64,000 bases of DNA from Burkholderia sp. IMCC1007 (GCF_027257875.1 NZ_JAPVQY010000011.1:62001-126000); one strand, 5' to 3'. Counted from the first letter of the stretch, positions 51,654 to 61,972 are shown. Made by a program: numbers and translations. Notes: generated by a model from the sequence alone, not told the origin.

Positions 51654-51992
51654 ATGCAACTGCCGGGTTACGCTTGGCTCGCGATCGCGATCGTCGCGGA
51701 AGTGATCGGCACGTCGGCGCTGCGCGCGGCCGACGGCTTCACGCGCTTCTGGCCTTCGGCGCTCGTCGTGGCCGGTTACGGCATCGCGTTCTACTGTCTG
51801 TCGCTCACGCTGCGCACGATGCCGGTCGGCATCATCTATGCAGTGTGGTCGGGCGCCGGGATCGTGCTGATCACGCTCGTCGCGATGCTGCTCTATCGCC
51901 AGGTGCCGGACGTGCCGGCGGTAATCGGCCTCGGGCTGATCATTGCGGGCGTCGTGGTGCTGAACCTGTTCTCGAAGATGCAGGCGCACTGA
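51654..51992 (+). CDS. SMR-family multidrug efflux protein
   Basis: 112 aa with four membrane helices. The membrane-embedded Glu is in IVAEVIGTSALRA, and the AVWSGAGIVLITLVAMLLY block is typical of EmrE/QacE proteins. It exports lipophilic cations with proton exchange as a dimer. Confidence 0.9.
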   Translation: MQLPGYAWLAIAIVAEVIGTSALRAADGFTRFWPSALVVAGYGIAFYCLSLTLRTMPVGIIYAVWSGAGIVLITLVAMLLYRQVPDVPAVIGLGLIIAGVVVLNLFSKMQAH

Positions 51993-52014
51993 GCGTGCGC
52001 CCGCGATACGCCGG

Positions 52015-53166
52015 ATGGCTCACATGACCGATTCCTCTTCCGCTGAATCCGCCCAGCCCGACGTGCGCACGTATGTCGCGAACCGTATCGGGTTTCTCGA
52101 ACTGAACCGGCCGAAAGCGTTGAATGCGCTGTCGGTCGGGATGATCCGCCTGATGCAGCAGGCGCTCGACGCATGGCGCGACGATCCCGAGGTGGTCGCA
52201 GTCGTCGTGCACAGCCCGCACCCGCGCGCGTTCTGCGCGGGCGGCGACGTGCGTTTCTTCCACGACGCGTGGCAACGCGGCGATCGCGATGCGGTCGACA
52301 CGTTCTTCATCGACGAATACACGCTCAACCATACGATCTTCGCGTATCCGAAGCCGTACATCGCACTGATGCACGGCGTCGTGATGGGCGGCGGCATGGG
52401 CATTTCGCAGGCGGCGCGGCATACCGGCGGCCTGCGTGTCGTCACCGATTCGACGAAGATGGCGATGCCCGAAACGCGCATCGGCCTGTTCCCGGACGTC
52501 GGGATGAGCTGGTTCCTCGCGCGCACGCCGGGCGCGCTCGGCCGCTATCTCGCGGTGACCGGCGCGACGCTCGACGCGGCCGGCGCACTGTATGCGCAGC
52601 TCGCCGACGTTTATCTCCCGGACGCCGTGCTGCCGGCGCTGCTCGACACGCTGCGCAGCGCGCGCATCGACAGCGGTGCGCAGGCCGTCGCGTGCGTGGC
52701 CGATGCGGCCGCCGCGCACAAGGTCGTGCCGACGCCCGGCACGTCGGCGCTGGCCGATCCGCACGCGGGGATCGATCGGCATTTCGCGCAACCGGAGATC
52801 GGTGCGATCCTCGCGTCGCTCGACGCCGAGCAGGATTGCGCGGCGGTGGACGGATGGGTCGAGAAGGCGACGCACGCGATGCGCAGCCAGTTGTCGCCGC
52901 TGTCGATGGCCGTGTCGCTCGAAGTCGTCGAGCGGGCCCGTGGTGCGACGATGGCCGATTGCCTGCGGCGCGATCTCGACCTCACGCGTTCGACGTTCGC
53001 GCAGGGCGACGTGATCGAAGGCGTGCGCGCGCTGATCGTCGATAAGGATCACCAGCCGGCCTGGCGTTTCAAGACGACGGCCGACGTCGACCGGGCCGAC
53101 ATGCTCGCGATGTTCGACAGCCCGTGGACGCCCGACACGCATCCGCTGCGCAACCTGAAGGACTGA
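52015..53166 (+). CDS. Enoyl-CoA hydratase/isomerase family protein, HIBYL-CoA-hydrolase type
   Basis: 383 aa (ATG at 52024 is an alternative). The crotonase fold shows FCAGGDVRFF and the oxyanion-hole loop GVVMGGGMGIS. The MPETRIGLFPDVGMSWFL segment is the hallmark of 3-hydroxyisobutyryl-CoA hydrolases, with the extended C-terminal ECH_2 part present. A role in valine breakdown is likely but not proven, because no other valine genes are near. Confidence 0.86.
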   Translation: MAHMTDSSSAESAQPDVRTYVANRIGFLELNRPKALNALSVGMIRLMQQALDAWRDDPEVVAVVVHSPHPRAFCAGGDVRFFHDAWQRGDRDAVDTFFIDEYTLNHTIFAYPKPYIALMHGVVMGGGMGISQAARHTGGLRVVTDSTKMAMPETRIGLFPDVGMSWFLARTPGALGRYLAVTGATLDAAGALYAQLADVYLPDAVLPALLDTLRSARIDSGAQAVACVADAAAAHKVVPTPGTSALADPHAGIDRHFAQPEIGAILASLDAEQDCAAVDGWVEKATHAMRSQLSPLSMAVSLEVVERARGATMADCLRRDLDLTRSTFAQGDVIEGVRALIVDKDHQPAWRFKTTADVDRADMLAMFDSPWTPDTHPLRNLKD

Positions 53167-53189
53167 CGCGGCGCGGGATCCGGCCACGA

Positions 53190-53229
53190 AGTGAAAAGGC
53201 CGGCTGCAGATGCAGGCGGCCTTTTCACT
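53190..53229. terminator. Bidirectional terminator
   Basis: A perfect 12-bp stem agtgaaaaggcc/ggccttttcact with A- and T-rich ends, placed between the convergent hydratase and membrane-protein genes. Confidence 0.85.
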
Positions 53230-53287
53230 TGCGGATGCTGATTCGATTCGGCGGCGGCGGGAAGGAGCCGAGCCGAAGCCGTGCGTC

Positions 53288-53716
53288 TTACTCGTCGCCG
53301 GCGTCGTCCGACATGAAGGCACGCATGAACACGAGCGCACCGAAGCCCCAGACCGCGTTCGTCGCGAAACCGGCCGCGAGCACCGGCATCATGTTGCCCG
53401 ACGGCCAGATCCCGCGCAGCGGATCGATCGCGAACACGCGCGCGGCCGTCAGCACGATGCCGCCGAACACCAGCGCGCCGATCCACGGCGCTTCGCGTTC
53501 CGGCGACACGCGCAGCAGCCACGCCATCGGAACCGCGCAACACGCGCTGATCAACGCGTTCGCGACAAATTCAGGAATGCCGAGCGGCGCGAACGGTTGC
53601 GTGGAGAAGCCGGCCGCGGCGATCAGATCGGCCGTGTGCAGCAGCGCGAGGGTGGCTTCGCGAAAGAAGAGGGCGGCCAGGAAGCCGGACAGGAACGGCA
53701 GGATGACTTTCTGCAT
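53288..53716 (-). CDS. Small integral membrane protein
   Basis: 142 aa from ATG at 53716. Four hydrophobic segments (about residues 4-16, 43-66, 78-97, 105-130) and an acidic tail (SDDAGDE). No family recognised. It is monocistronic and convergent with the hydratase gene. Confidence 0.7.
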   Translation of the reverse strand: MQKVILPFLSGFLAALFFREATLALLHTADLIAAAGFSTQPFAPLGIPEFVANALISACCAVPMAWLLRVSPEREAPWIGALVFGGIVLTAARVFAIDPLRGIWPSGNMMPVLAAGFATNAVWGFGALVFMRAFMSDDAGDE

Positions 53717-54057
53717 CGATGAGTGCATTGCAGGCGCGGCTGGCCGGAGCCGTCCGCGCGGAGTTATTCGGATTGGTGCGCCATTATAGGGCCCGGCTGC
53801 CGCGATATTCGCTGGAGCGTCGTGCTAATCACGAAAGCGGAAAACCTAAGCTCAAAAAAATCGTTCCAAAGCCCTGCACCGATCCCTAGACTGATTTCCC
53901 AGAAACAGCCGTGCAATCGCGTACTCGCCCGCTGCACGGCCTGACCGGCGAGCCATCCCGACTCGAACGCACACCATGCATGCGTCGCTCATCCGCGACG
54001 CGAGCAGGACCTCGTTTTATCCAAATTCCGGCAAGGACAGTCAAGCAGGAGCAGCAG
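53717..54057. promoter_or_regulatory. Intergenic region with the likely ssu promoter
   Basis: No gene in about 340 bp. An A-rich, low-GC patch at about 53830-53895 (including ctcaaaaaaatcgttcc) stands out in otherwise GC-rich DNA. It is the likely promoter/activator region of ssuD. CysB/SsuR-type control would be usual for this operon but no site can be assigned with certainty. Confidence 0.4.
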
Positions 54058-55215
54058 ATGAATGTTTTCTGGTTTATCCCCACGCACGGCGACAGCCGTT
54101 ACCTCGGCACCGCCGAAGGCGCGCGCGCCGCGGATTACGACTATTTCAAGCAAGTCGCCGTCGCGGCCGATACGCTCGGCTATGACGGCGTGCTGCTGCC
54201 GACCGGCCGTTCCTGCGAGGATGCGTGGGTCGTCGCGTCGAGCCTGATTCCGGCGACCCAGCGCCTGAAGTTCCTGGTCGCCGTGCGTCCCGGTATCGCA
54301 TCGCCCGGGCTGGCGGCGCGGATGGCCGCGACGTTCGACCGGCTGTCGGGCGGCCGCCTGCTGATCAACGTCGTCACGGGCGGCGATGCGGCCGAACTCG
54401 AAGGCGACGGCCTGTTCGCCGATCACGACACGCGCTATGAGATCACCGACGATTTCCTGCACATCTGGCGCGGGCTGCTGTCCGCGTCGCACGAGAACGG
54501 CGGCTTCGACTACATCGGCAAGCACCTTCAGTCGAAAGGCGGCAAGGCGCTTTATCCGCCCGTGCAGCGTCCGCATCCGCCGCTGTGGTTCGGCGGGTCG
54601 TCGCCGGCTGCGCACACGATCGCCGCGGATCACATCGACACCTATCTGACCTGGGGCGAGCCGCCCGAGGCCGTCGCGAAGAAGATCGCGGACATCCGCG
54701 CACGTGCGCAAGCGCGCGGCCGCCAGATCAAGTTCGGCATTCGCATGCACGTGATCGTGCGCGAAACCGAGGACGAAGCATGGCGCGATGCCGAGCGCCT
54801 GATCAGCCGTCTCGACGACGAAACGATCGCGCGTGCGCAGAAGGCGTTCGCGAACATGGATTCCGAAGGCCAGCGCCGCATGGCTGCGCTGCACGGCGGC
54901 AAGCGCGGCGGCCGCGATGCGCTCGAGGTGTATCCGAACCTGTGGGCCGGCGTCGGTCTCGTGCGCGGCGGTGCGGGCACCGCGCTCGTCGGCAATCCCG
55001 AGCAGGTCGCGGAACGCATGCGCGAATACGCGGATCTCGGCATCGAGACGTTCATCCTGTCCGGCTATCCGCACCTCGAGGAGTCGTACCGGTTTGCCGA
55101 ACTCGTGTTCCCGCTGATCAAGGGCAAGGGCGTCGAGAAGGCGGCCGGCCCGCTGTCGGGGCCGTTCGGCGAGATCGTCGGCAACAACTATCTGCCGAAG
55201 ACGGCCCAGAGCTGA
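54058..55215 (+). CDS. ssuD: FMNH2-dependent alkanesulfonate monooxygenase
   Basis: 385 aa from ATG at 54058 with aggag upstream. Bacterial luciferase-like TIM barrel; N-terminus [16 protein letters not shown], with [16 protein letters not shown] and [16 protein letters not shown] typical of SsuD (about 380 aa). It releases sulfite from C2-C10 alkanesulfonates using FMNH2 from a separate reductase. First gene of the operon here; the ssuA and ssuE genes are not adjacent. Confidence 0.95.
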   Translation: MNVFWFIPTHGDSRYLGTAEGARAADYDYFKQVAVAADTLGYDGVLLPTGRSCEDAWVVASSLIPATQRLKFLVAVRPGIASPGLAARMAATFDRLSGGRLLINVVTGGDAAELEGDGLFADHDTRYEITDDFLHIWRGLLSASHENGGFDYIGKHLQSKGGKALYPPVQRPHPPLWFGGSSPAAHTIAADHIDTYLTWGEPPEAVAKKIADIRARAQARGRQIKFGIRMHVIVRETEDEAWRDAERLISRLDDETIARAQKAFANMDSEGQRRMAALHGGKRGGRDALEVYPNLWAGVGLVRGGAGTALVGNPEQVAERMREYADLGIETFILSGYPHLEESYRFAELVFPLIKGKGVEKAAGPLSGPFGEIVGNNYLPKTAQS

Positions 55216-55231
55216 GCGACGGAGGCCTGCG

Positions 55232-56044
55232 ATGACAACGAAGACGTCGACGACGGGCGCCGCCGTGGCCGCCCGCGCATGGCGCGGCGTCGCGCCGTGG
55301 CTCGTGCCGCTCGCGTTGCTGGTGGTGTGGGAAGTCGGTGCGCGCACCGGCTGGCTGTCGACCCGCGTGTTGCCCGAGCCCGTCGCGGTCGTGCGTGCCG
55401 CATGGTCGCTCGTGACGTCCGGCGAAATGTGGGCGAACGTGAAGGTCAGCACGTGGCGAGCGCTGTTCGGCTTTGCGATCGGTGGCGGCGTCGGCCTCGC
55501 GCTGGGGCTCGCGACCGGTCTGTCGAAAGCGGCGGAGGTCGCGCTCGATTCGACGATCCAGATGATCCGCAACATTCCGGCGCTCGCGATGATTCCGCTC
55601 GTGATCCTGTGGTTCGGCATCGACGAGAAGGCGAAGCTGTTCCTCGTCGCGCTCGGCGTGTTCTTCCCGGTGTACATCAACACGTATCACGGGATCCGCT
55701 CGGTCGACGCGAACCTGATCGAGATGGCGAAGAGCTACGGCGTGCGCGGCTTCGCGCTGTACCGCGACGTGATCCTGCCCGGTGCGTTGCCGTCGATTCT
55801 CGTCGGCGTGCGTTTCGCGCTCGGGTTGATGTGGGTGATGCTGATCGTCGCGGAAACGATTTCCGCGCAGTCGGGCATCGGCTACATGACGATGAACGCA
55901 CGTGAATTCCTGCAAACCGACGTGGTGGTGGTCGGCATCCTGCTGTACGCGGTGCTCGGCAAGCTGGCCGACGTGCTGGCGAAGTGGATCGAGCGCGTGA
56001 CGCTGCGCTGGCACCCCGCTTATCAATCAGGAGCAAAGGCATGA
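55232..56044 (+). CDS. ssuC: Sulfonate ABC transporter permease
   Basis: 270 aa with about six membrane segments and the EAA loop ([26 protein letters not shown]), as in SsuC/TauC permeases. It begins 16 bp after ssuD and overlaps ssuB by 4 bp. Confidence 0.93.
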   Translation: MTTKTSTTGAAVAARAWRGVAPWLVPLALLVVWEVGARTGWLSTRVLPEPVAVVRAAWSLVTSGEMWANVKVSTWRALFGFAIGGGVGLALGLATGLSKAAEVALDSTIQMIRNIPALAMIPLVILWFGIDEKAKLFLVALGVFFPVYINTYHGIRSVDANLIEMAKSYGVRGFALYRDVILPGALPSILVGVRFALGLMWVMLIVAETISAQSGIGYMTMNAREFLQTDVVVVGILLYAVLGKLADVLAKWIERVTLRWHPAYQSGAKA

Positions 56045-57000
56045 ATGCGACGACTTCCGCGGCCGTCTATGGCCCGCTCGCCGGCGCAGACCTCGAGGCC
56101 GAACTGGCGCAGGCGCGCGTGACCGATGGCGACGCGCGAGACGCGGCGATCGTCGACCGGGACGGCAGCGCATCCGTCGTGCCGCTCGCGCGGCGGCGCA
56201 CCGGCAGCCCCGCACCGGACGATGCGGTGACGCTGTCCGGCGTCAGCAAGCGCTTCGGCGAGCGCACGGTGCTCCACGACGTCGAACTCGGCATCGCGCG
56301 CGGCAGTTTCGTCGCGATCGTCGGGCGCAGCGGCTGCGGCAAGTCCACGCTGCTGCGTCTCGTCGCGGGGCTGGAGCAACCGAGCAGCGGAGCGCTCGTG
56401 ACGCGCGGCGAGGGCGGCGGCGCGCTCGACACGCGGATCATGTACCAGGACGCGCGGCTCTTGCCGTGGAAGACCGTGCTGCAGAACGTGATGCTGGGCC
56501 TCGGGCGCGGCGCGCGCGATCAGGCGCGCGCGGTGCTCGACGAAGTCGGCCTGCTCGAGCGCGCGAACGACTGGCCGGCTCAGTTGTCGGGCGGCCAGCG
56601 GCAGCGGGTTGCGCTGGCGCGTGCGCTCGTGCACCGGCCGCAGTTGCTGCTGCTCGACGAGCCGCTCGGCGCGCTCGACGCGCTGACCCGCATCGAGATG
56701 CATGCGCTGATCGAGCGGTTGTGGCGCGAGCATCGGTTTACCGCGCTGCTCGTCACGCACGACGTGCAGGAAGCCGTCGCGCTCGGCGACCGGATCCTGC
56801 TCATCGAGCAGGGCCGTGTCGCGCTCGATCAGCCCGTGCCGCTCGAGCGGCCGCGCGCGCGCGCGTCGGCCGCGTTTGCGGCGCTGGAAGATCATGTGCT
56901 GCAACGCGTGCTCGCCGGCGGGCCCGGGGCGGCCGATCAACATGCGGCGCTCGACGTCGATAACGTACGACCGGTCGGGCAGATCCGCTGGGCCGTTTAA
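56041..57000 (+). CDS. ssuB: Sulfonate ABC transporter ATP-binding protein
   Basis: 319 aa. After a roughly 60-residue N-terminal extension, Walker [10 protein letters not shown], signature [15 protein letters not shown], Walker [13 protein letters not shown] and the His switch VTHD are all intact. It energises uptake through SsuC. The N-terminal extension is typical of Burkholderia SsuB. Confidence 0.94.
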   Translation: MNATTSAAVYGPLAGADLEAELAQARVTDGDARDAAIVDRDGSASVVPLARRRTGSPAPDDAVTLSGVSKRFGERTVLHDVELGIARGSFVAIVGRSGCGKSTLLRLVAGLEQPSSGALVTRGEGGGALDTRIMYQDARLLPWKTVLQNVMLGLGRGARDQARAVLDEVGLLERANDWPAQLSGGQRQRVALARALVHRPQLLLLDEPLGALDALTRIEMHALIERLWREHRFTALLVTHDVQEAVALGDRILLIEQGRVALDQPVPLERPRARASAAFAALEDHVLQRVLAGGPGAADQHAALDVDNVRPVGQIRWAV

Positions 57001-57056
57001 ATCCGGGCGGCACCCGCCGCTCGTTCTCAGACTTTTTATTCGGAGCGATCAACCCG

Positions 57057-57272
57057 ATGAGCATCACTGCAATCAACGTGCGTAACCAGTTCAAAGGCAA
57101 GGTGAAGGAGATCATTCGCGGGCCCGTGGTGTCCGAGGTCGACGTCGAGACGCCGTTCGGCATCGTCACGTCGGTGATCACCACCCGTTCGGTCGACGAA
57201 CTCGAACTGAAGGTCGGCGCGGAAGTCGTCGCGCTCGTGAAGTCGACCGAAGTCTCGATCGCGCGCCTCTGA
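57057..57272 (+). CDS. ssuF: TOBE-domain molybdopterin-binding protein (SsuF-like)
   Basis: 71 aa, a single TOBE/Mop domain (INVRNQFKGKVKEIIRGPVVSEVDVET; KSTEVSIARL). Such proteins bind oxyanions such as molybdate. A homologous gene, ssuF, closes the ssu operon in Pseudomonas. It lies 56 bp after ssuB with a ggagcg site. Confidence 0.85.
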   Translation: MSITAINVRNQFKGKVKEIIRGPVVSEVDVETPFGIVTSVITTRSVDELELKVGAEVVALVKSTEVSIARL

Positions 57273-57423
57273 CTGCGTGCCGCCGCCGTGCGGCGCGGAC
57301 GGGCCGACCGTTCGTCCGCCCGCGTGGCCGCGGCACCTGGCCGTTCCATCGCGCGTTTGCCGCGGTATTCGATGTCGATATGAAGTGCTACGATGAGACG
57401 ACACCGATGCCGGAGGCCAACGC

Positions 57424-57621
57424 ATGACCCCCATCCTTTCTCCTGAAGCCATCGAGGCGCTGAAGTGGATCGACCAGTTCGGCGACAGCCGGCCGGTTCC
57501 CGCGGCGTTCGACGACGTCGTTTATGCGTTGCTGAACGAAGGGCTGATCTATCAGGCGGCTGCCGACCGCGTCGACCTCACCGCCGACGGCAAATCCGTT
57601 TTGTCCAACGAATACGATTGA
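57424..57621 (+). CDS. Small conserved-looking protein of unknown function
   Basis: 65 aa with a predicted winged-helix-like pattern (EAIEALKWIDQF; AALNEGLIY-type helix; VDLTADGKSVL hairpin). A purine-rich site lies about 10 bases upstream. Not recognised by family. Confidence 0.6.
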   Translation: MTPILSPEAIEALKWIDQFGDSRPVPAAFDDVVYALLNEGLIYQAAADRVDLTADGKSVLSNEYD

Positions 57622-57675
57622 GCGCACGGCGCGGGCCGCAGGGCGGCCCGGCGCTGCGTCGCCACGGAGCGAGCG

Positions 57676-57930
57676 ATGGAACCGAGAGGCAGCGATCTCG
57701 GCGATTTCAGCGAGCCGTACCGCGGCTTCGAGATCGAGGTGAAGACCGAGCAGGTCTGGGACGGCGAGCATGCGCACTACCGCGTGCTGCAAGGCAGTGC
57801 CGTGCGGATCGACTGGCGGCTCGTGAAGGTCGACGGTGTGCTGCTGACCGAACGGCGCGTGATCGAACGCGTGCTCGAAGAGGCGCGGCGGGCCGTCGAT
57901 GCGGAGCTGGGCGAGGGCGGTCAGGCTTAG
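57676..57930 (+). CDS. Small protein of unknown function
   Basis: 84 aa, acidic, with an antiparallel beta pattern (YRGFEIEVKTEQVWDG; HYRVLQGSAVRIDWRLV) and a C-terminal helix. Co-oriented with its neighbours; unrecognised. Confidence 0.6.
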   Translation: MEPRGSDLGDFSEPYRGFEIEVKTEQVWDGEHAHYRVLQGSAVRIDWRLVKVDGVLLTERRVIERVLEEARRAVDAELGEGGQA

Positions 57931-58000
57931 TCGGGCCGGCTCGGTCGCGTTGCGGTAAAATGCCGGGTTGTTTCCCGCGCCGCTTGCTGCCCCGAATTCC

Positions 58001-59035
58001 ATGTCCGCACCGTCCTCGCTTCCTCCCCGCCGCGTTTCCGTGGCGCCCATGCTCGACTGGACCGACCGTCATTGCCGCTCGTTCCATCGCACGCTGACGC
58101 GCGACACGTGGCTGTATACGGAAATGATCACGACGGGCGCGCTGCTGTTCGGTGACGCCCAGCGGCATCTCGCGTTCACGCCGAACGAATCGCCGGTCGC
58201 GCTGCAGCTCGGCGGCAGCGAGCGGGACGATCTCGCGCGCGCGGCGAAGCTCGGCGAGCAGTGGGGTTATGACGAGATCAACCTGAATTGCGGATGCCCG
58301 TCCGAGCGTGTGCAGCGTGGTGCGTTCGGCGCGTGCCTGATGAACGAGCCGCAACTGGTGGCCGACTGCGTGAAGGCGATGCGCGATGCGGTGTCGGTGC
58401 CGGTGACGGTCAAGCACCGGATCGGCGTCGACGCGGTAGAAGACTATGCGTTCGTGCGTGACTTCGTGGGCACGGTTGCGCAAGCGGGCTGCGAGACGTT
58501 CGTCGTACACGCGCGCAATGCGATCCTCAAGGGGCTGTCGCCGAAGGAGAACCGCGAGATCCCGCCGCTCAAGTACGACTATGCGTATCAACTGAAGCGC
58601 GATTTCCCGTCGCTGGAAATCGTGATCAACGGCGGGATCAAGACGCTCGACGAAGTCGCGCTGCATCTCGCGCACGTCGACGGCGTGATGCTCGGGCGTG
58701 AGGCGTATCACAACCCGTATGTGCTCGCGGAAGTCGATGCGCGCTTCTACGGGTCGACCGCGGCGGTACCGACGCGTGAAGAGGCCGAAGCGCAACTGAT
58801 CGAATACTGCGCGGCGGAGCTGAAGCGCGGCACGTATCTCGGCGCGATCGTCCGGCATGCGCTGGGGTTGTACCGTGGCGTCGCCGGGGCACGCGGCTGG
58901 CGTCGTGTGCTGTCCGACAACAAGAAGCTCGCGCGTGGCGATCTGGCCGTCTTCGACGAGGCGCGCACGCATCTGAACGACGCCCTCGAAAATTTTAAAA
59001 AAAATGCTTTGCAAGACGGAAAAGTCTTCGTATAA
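58001..59035 (+). CDS. dusA: tRNA-dihydrouridine(20/20a) synthase
   Basis: 344 aa from ATG at 58001. Flavin TIM barrel with VAPMLDWTDRHCR, YTEMITTGALL, the catalytic Cys in NLNCGCPSERVQ, and a HARNAILKGLSPKENRE signature of DusA. It reduces U20/U20a in tRNA D-loops. It directly precedes a tRNA-His gene. Confidence 0.95.
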   Translation: MSAPSSLPPRRVSVAPMLDWTDRHCRSFHRTLTRDTWLYTEMITTGALLFGDAQRHLAFTPNESPVALQLGGSERDDLARAAKLGEQWGYDEINLNCGCPSERVQRGAFGACLMNEPQLVADCVKAMRDAVSVPVTVKHRIGVDAVEDYAFVRDFVGTVAQAGCETFVVHARNAILKGLSPKENREIPPLKYDYAYQLKRDFPSLEIVINGGIKTLDEVALHLAHVDGVMLGREAYHNPYVLAEVDARFYGSTAAVPTREEAEAQLIEYCAAELKRGTYLGAIVRHALGLYRGVAGARGWRRVLSDNKKLARGDLAVFDEARTHLNDALENFKKNALQDGKVFV

Positions 59036-59094
59036 TCTTGTTCTTCGCTGCTGAACACGAAACGAAACAGCGAAGAAACAAAGCAGTATCAGTG

Positions 59095-59170
59095 GTGGCT
59101 GTAGCTCAGTTGGTAGAGTCCAGGATTGTGATTCCTGTCGTCGTGGGTTCGAGTCCCATCAGCCACCCCA
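59095..59170 (+). tRNA. tRNA-His (GTG)
   Basis: 76 nt: acceptor GTGGCTG pairing with CAGCCAC, D-arm gctcagttggtagagt, anticodon loop ttgtgat (anticodon GTG), T-loop ggttcgagtcc and encoded CCA. Confidence 0.95.
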
Positions 59171-59236
59171 AAGAATTCCAAGCGGTATCAAGTAGTTAGA
59201 AACGGCACTGTTCGAAAAGACAGTGCCGTTTTTGTT

Positions 59237-59728
59237 TTGGGATTCCCGAATCGGGAATTACATGCCGCGTGCTTTACGATTCTCGTGCGATCGTACGCGC
59301 GCGCAGTCGTCGCCGGATTCGCATGCGGCACCAGCACCCGAATCGAGGCCGCTCGCAGGGAGCGTGATTCTGTGTGTGTCCTTATGGTCGACGGCGGGAT
59401 GTGTGACAACATCCCAGTCAGCGACCTGACGGTCGATGGCCTTCCGCGCATCGGGATCTATCTCGAGTGCGACGACGTGCTACTTTCGTCGGGCACATAC
59501 GGAATCGGTGCGCTGGCACCTCGGATGATCGACATCATGCTCGCCTATGAGGATTCGCTGGTCTCGCTCGACACGGTCAGTGGCGCGATCATCGTGCGCG
59601 TGCCGACCAGCTACGCCAGCTCGTTTGATCGCCACATCGCTGTCGCGACGCTAAGCGTCTCTACAACGACGGGTGTTGCTTCACCACGTCAGCGCTCAAG
59701 GACCGAGCGCGCATTCAATCGAACGTAG
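59237..59728 (+). pseudogene. Patatin-like phospholipase remnant
   Basis: The frame at about residues 48-110 reads VLMVDGGMCDNIPVSDL and then LPRIGIYLECDD. This is the DGG motif (catalytic Asp) and following strand of patatin-like phospholipases. The nucleophile Ser motif (GxSxG) and the N-terminal half are missing, and the first roughly 45 residues look non-coding. A decayed C-terminal fragment next to tRNA-His. Confidence 0.5.
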
Positions 59729-60821
59729 TGGCTGGCGACTTGTCTCGAATCGAATTCGACCACGAATAGATCCGTTCCCGGCATGGCTTCTCGATGAGCA
59801 TATGCATCGCCTGAGCCGCGAAGTAGGATACGAGAATGAATGTGCTGCCAAGAAGAGCGGGGTGAGTCGTATGGAGCGCTAGATAATTGAGCGGCACGCG
59901 AAAGATGCCATGCGTTAAATACACCGAATACGATACCTCGCCAAGCCACTGAAATGGACGCAGTGAAAATAATCGTGCTACAGGGCCACTGTCATGGGAT
60001 AGTGAGGCAACGAGGATGGCAAAGGCGCACGGAGCGCCAAACGCAGCGACCGAAAGACTCACGCCCCTATATGCTCTGGCGCATAGCAACATTATGGCGA
60101 CTGCAATGGCAAGCGCGAGCCATTGCGTTAAAGGGCGTTCCAACGAGGATAGGAACGGTTTGTCCCGATAATATGCCATTATCGATCCGAGAAAGAAGCC
60201 AGCGAAGCATCGAGCCCATCCGTAGCCAACGAACAGGTCAAAGCAGCCGCCATCAGAGATGCACGATGTCTTAACGATTGAGGCGACTATCGCGGCGACA
60301 TATCCGACAATAGCCAATGCGCTAAATATAGCGACGCGAATACGGCCATGCACTGTTACGCATAATGCGGCGAACAGCATATAGACGAAAAACTCACAGC
60401 TAGTCGACCATGTGACGGGCAGTCCTACTACGCGATAGTAAATCGGCATACCCTGAGTCATTGTTACCACAGCGAAGATATCGGCTGGAGTAGCGGACGG
60501 AGGATTCGCGGTGACGAGGTATCCAAATGACCGTATGCAACCGTTCAGGACGGCATACATCGCAACACTGGCAACAAGCTGCGCAGGATAGAGACGCCCG
60601 AAGCGACGAATCATGAAGGTGCGCCACGAAGCACCATCCGAGATGCGGTCGCCATATGCTGTCGCAATTACGAAGCCGGAAAGCACGAAAAACAGATCGA
60701 CCGCCAGATAGCCGCCTTCAAACCAATGCGCGCCGGGGAAAGCAAACTGGATATGGAAGATTACGACGAGGAGCGCCGCACACCCGCGCAGTCCCTCAAG
60801 ACTCGCAATTGTTTTTTTCAT
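59715..60821 (-). CDS. Acyltransferase 3 family membrane protein (OafA/NodX type)
   Basis: 368 aa with about ten membrane segments. The N-terminal signature IASLEGLRGCAALLVVIFH contains the catalytic His; LAVDLFFVLSGFVIA and RRFGRLYPAQL motifs follow. Such enzymes O-acetylate surface polysaccharides or other envelope glycans. Base composition is less GC-rich than in neighbouring core genes, suggesting acquisition at the tRNA-His site. Confidence 0.88.
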   Translation of the reverse strand: MKKTIASLEGLRGCAALLVVIFHIQFAFPGAHWFEGGYLAVDLFFVLSGFVIATAYGDRISDGASWRTFMIRRFGRLYPAQLVASVAMYAVLNGCIRSFGYLVTANPPSATPADIFAVVTMTQGMPIYYRVVGLPVTWSTSCEFFVYMLFAALCVTVHGRIRVAIFSALAIVGYVAAIVASIVKTSCISDGGCFDLFVGYGWARCFAGFFLGSIMAYYRDKPFLSSLERPLTQWLALAIAVAIMLLCARAYRGVSLSVAAFGAPCAFAILVASLSHDSGPVARLFSLRPFQWLGEVSYSVYLTHGIFRVPLNYLALHTTHPALLGSTFILVSYFAAQAMHMLIEKPCRERIYSWSNSIRDKSPATTFD

Positions 60822-60889
60822 GCGGTCCCCGCCCGAATGGTAGTGATTCCCCGTTGATCATTGGGTTATAGGGGAAAAGCGAACTGCGC

Positions 60890-61174
60890 TCAATTCGGGT
60901 AGGGAAAGCCACTAGATGCCGTCTGGGTGCACAAGTTCCCAGCGCGGCGCATCTCTTCATGCAACAGGTGATAAAACCTGTGGAAATGACCGAGTGCGCC
61001 CCCAAAGACGCCGCGATCAGTACCGGCGTCGGCCGGAGTCTTCCAGCCCATGATTTTCTCCAGCGACATCCTGAGCGTGACAATCTCGCGGATCAGGCGC
61101 CGCACCTCCGGGTCGCGATTGCTGCGCCACGCCTTTTTTCGTGGTTCCCCGTACCGCGCCCGGGTATAGAGCAA
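60890..61174 (-). CDS. Small hypothetical protein
   Basis: 94 aa. The central helix (EVRRLIREIVTLRMSLEKI) is followed by a GALGHFHRFYHLLHEEMRR stretch, which looks like a real protein. No family recognised. An overlapping frame at 60796-61083 is less protein-like. It may be a remnant. Confidence 0.4.
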   Translation of the reverse strand: MLYTRARYGEPRKKAWRSNRDPEVRRLIREIVTLRMSLEKIMGWKTPADAGTDRGVFGGALGHFHRFYHLLHEEMRRAGNLCTQTASSGFPYPN

Positions 61175-61316
61175 AGGCGGCGCGCCTCACCATTTCCGTA
61201 GGAAAGCCACGCCATCAATCTGACTGGCGCAGTTTCGTCGTGAAGGTGAAGGAGGCGGCCGGCGTGTTGACCGGAGTGATACGATCGATCCCGTTCGATA
61301 CAAAAAGGGAACGCTC

Positions 61317-61744
61317 GTGTCGACTATCGCCAATCTGATGAACACCGCCATCGTCGATGTTGAGTTGCTGCGAACACTGGATGCCAACGGTGACGATTTT
61401 GGTATTCCCCGTGACGTCGAGTTTTTGATGCGAGGGCCTTCAGCCGAGAAGGCTTCCATCGTCGCGGGCTTCATTGACGACTATCAATACGGACGAGCCA
61501 CGGTCGATCAATCGGGAGACGAGCATCGGGTATTGGTCTGATAAACATGCCGATTCAACAACACAACGTCTTGTCGGTCGCTGGTTTCATGGCGTGCATC
61601 AGCTTGCTGTACGGACTGCATTATGACGGGTGGGGATGCATAGCCCAGAAGTATTCGCGATTCGTCGAACCTGCATTCGTTCGTGATCCGCAATGCAAAG
61701 CGGTGGCCATAAAACGATCATCGACACGCAAATTGGCGGAATAG
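61317..61744 (+). pseudogene. RraB-like RNase E inhibitor gene broken by frameshift
   Basis: GTG at 61317 after aaaggga opens a frame (MSTIANLMNTAIVDVELLRTL; GDDFGIPRDVEFLMRG; VAGFIDDYQYG) that stops at 61541. Protein sense continues in a second frame from about 61535 (INMPIQQHNVLSVAGFMACI; LYGLHYDGWGCIAQ). Together they form an RraB-like domain interrupted by a one-base deletion near 61530. RraB proteins bind and inhibit RNase E. Confidence 0.65.
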
Positions 61745-61838
61745 AACCGCGATGTGGCGCAAACCGCCAACGCTTTACAAGCTTACATTCGTGTAATCTA
61801 TCGACTTCCTCGTGCCCGCAGCTTTGCAGGGCCGTTCA

Positions 61839-61874
61839 GTCCCGACCACCCGGAAGGCGTCGGGACATTTTTTT
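61839..61874 (+). terminator. Terminator downstream of the rraB-like pseudogene
   Basis: The arms gtcccgac/gtcgggac with a 12-base loop are followed by a seven-T run at 61868-61874. Confidence 0.85.
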
Positions 61875-61972
61875 GCTGCGCCGTATCGCGCGATTCGTGA
61901 TTCAACCCGGCGTTGAAATATCGCGATTGCTACACTTTCCCGACCACGATCACTCAACGGGAATCACCCCGC

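Noticed and set aside
53989-55683. A 564-codon minus-strand open frame over ssuD and ssuC
   Set aside because: Antisense shadow of two well-recognised genes; no motifs and no ribosome binding site.
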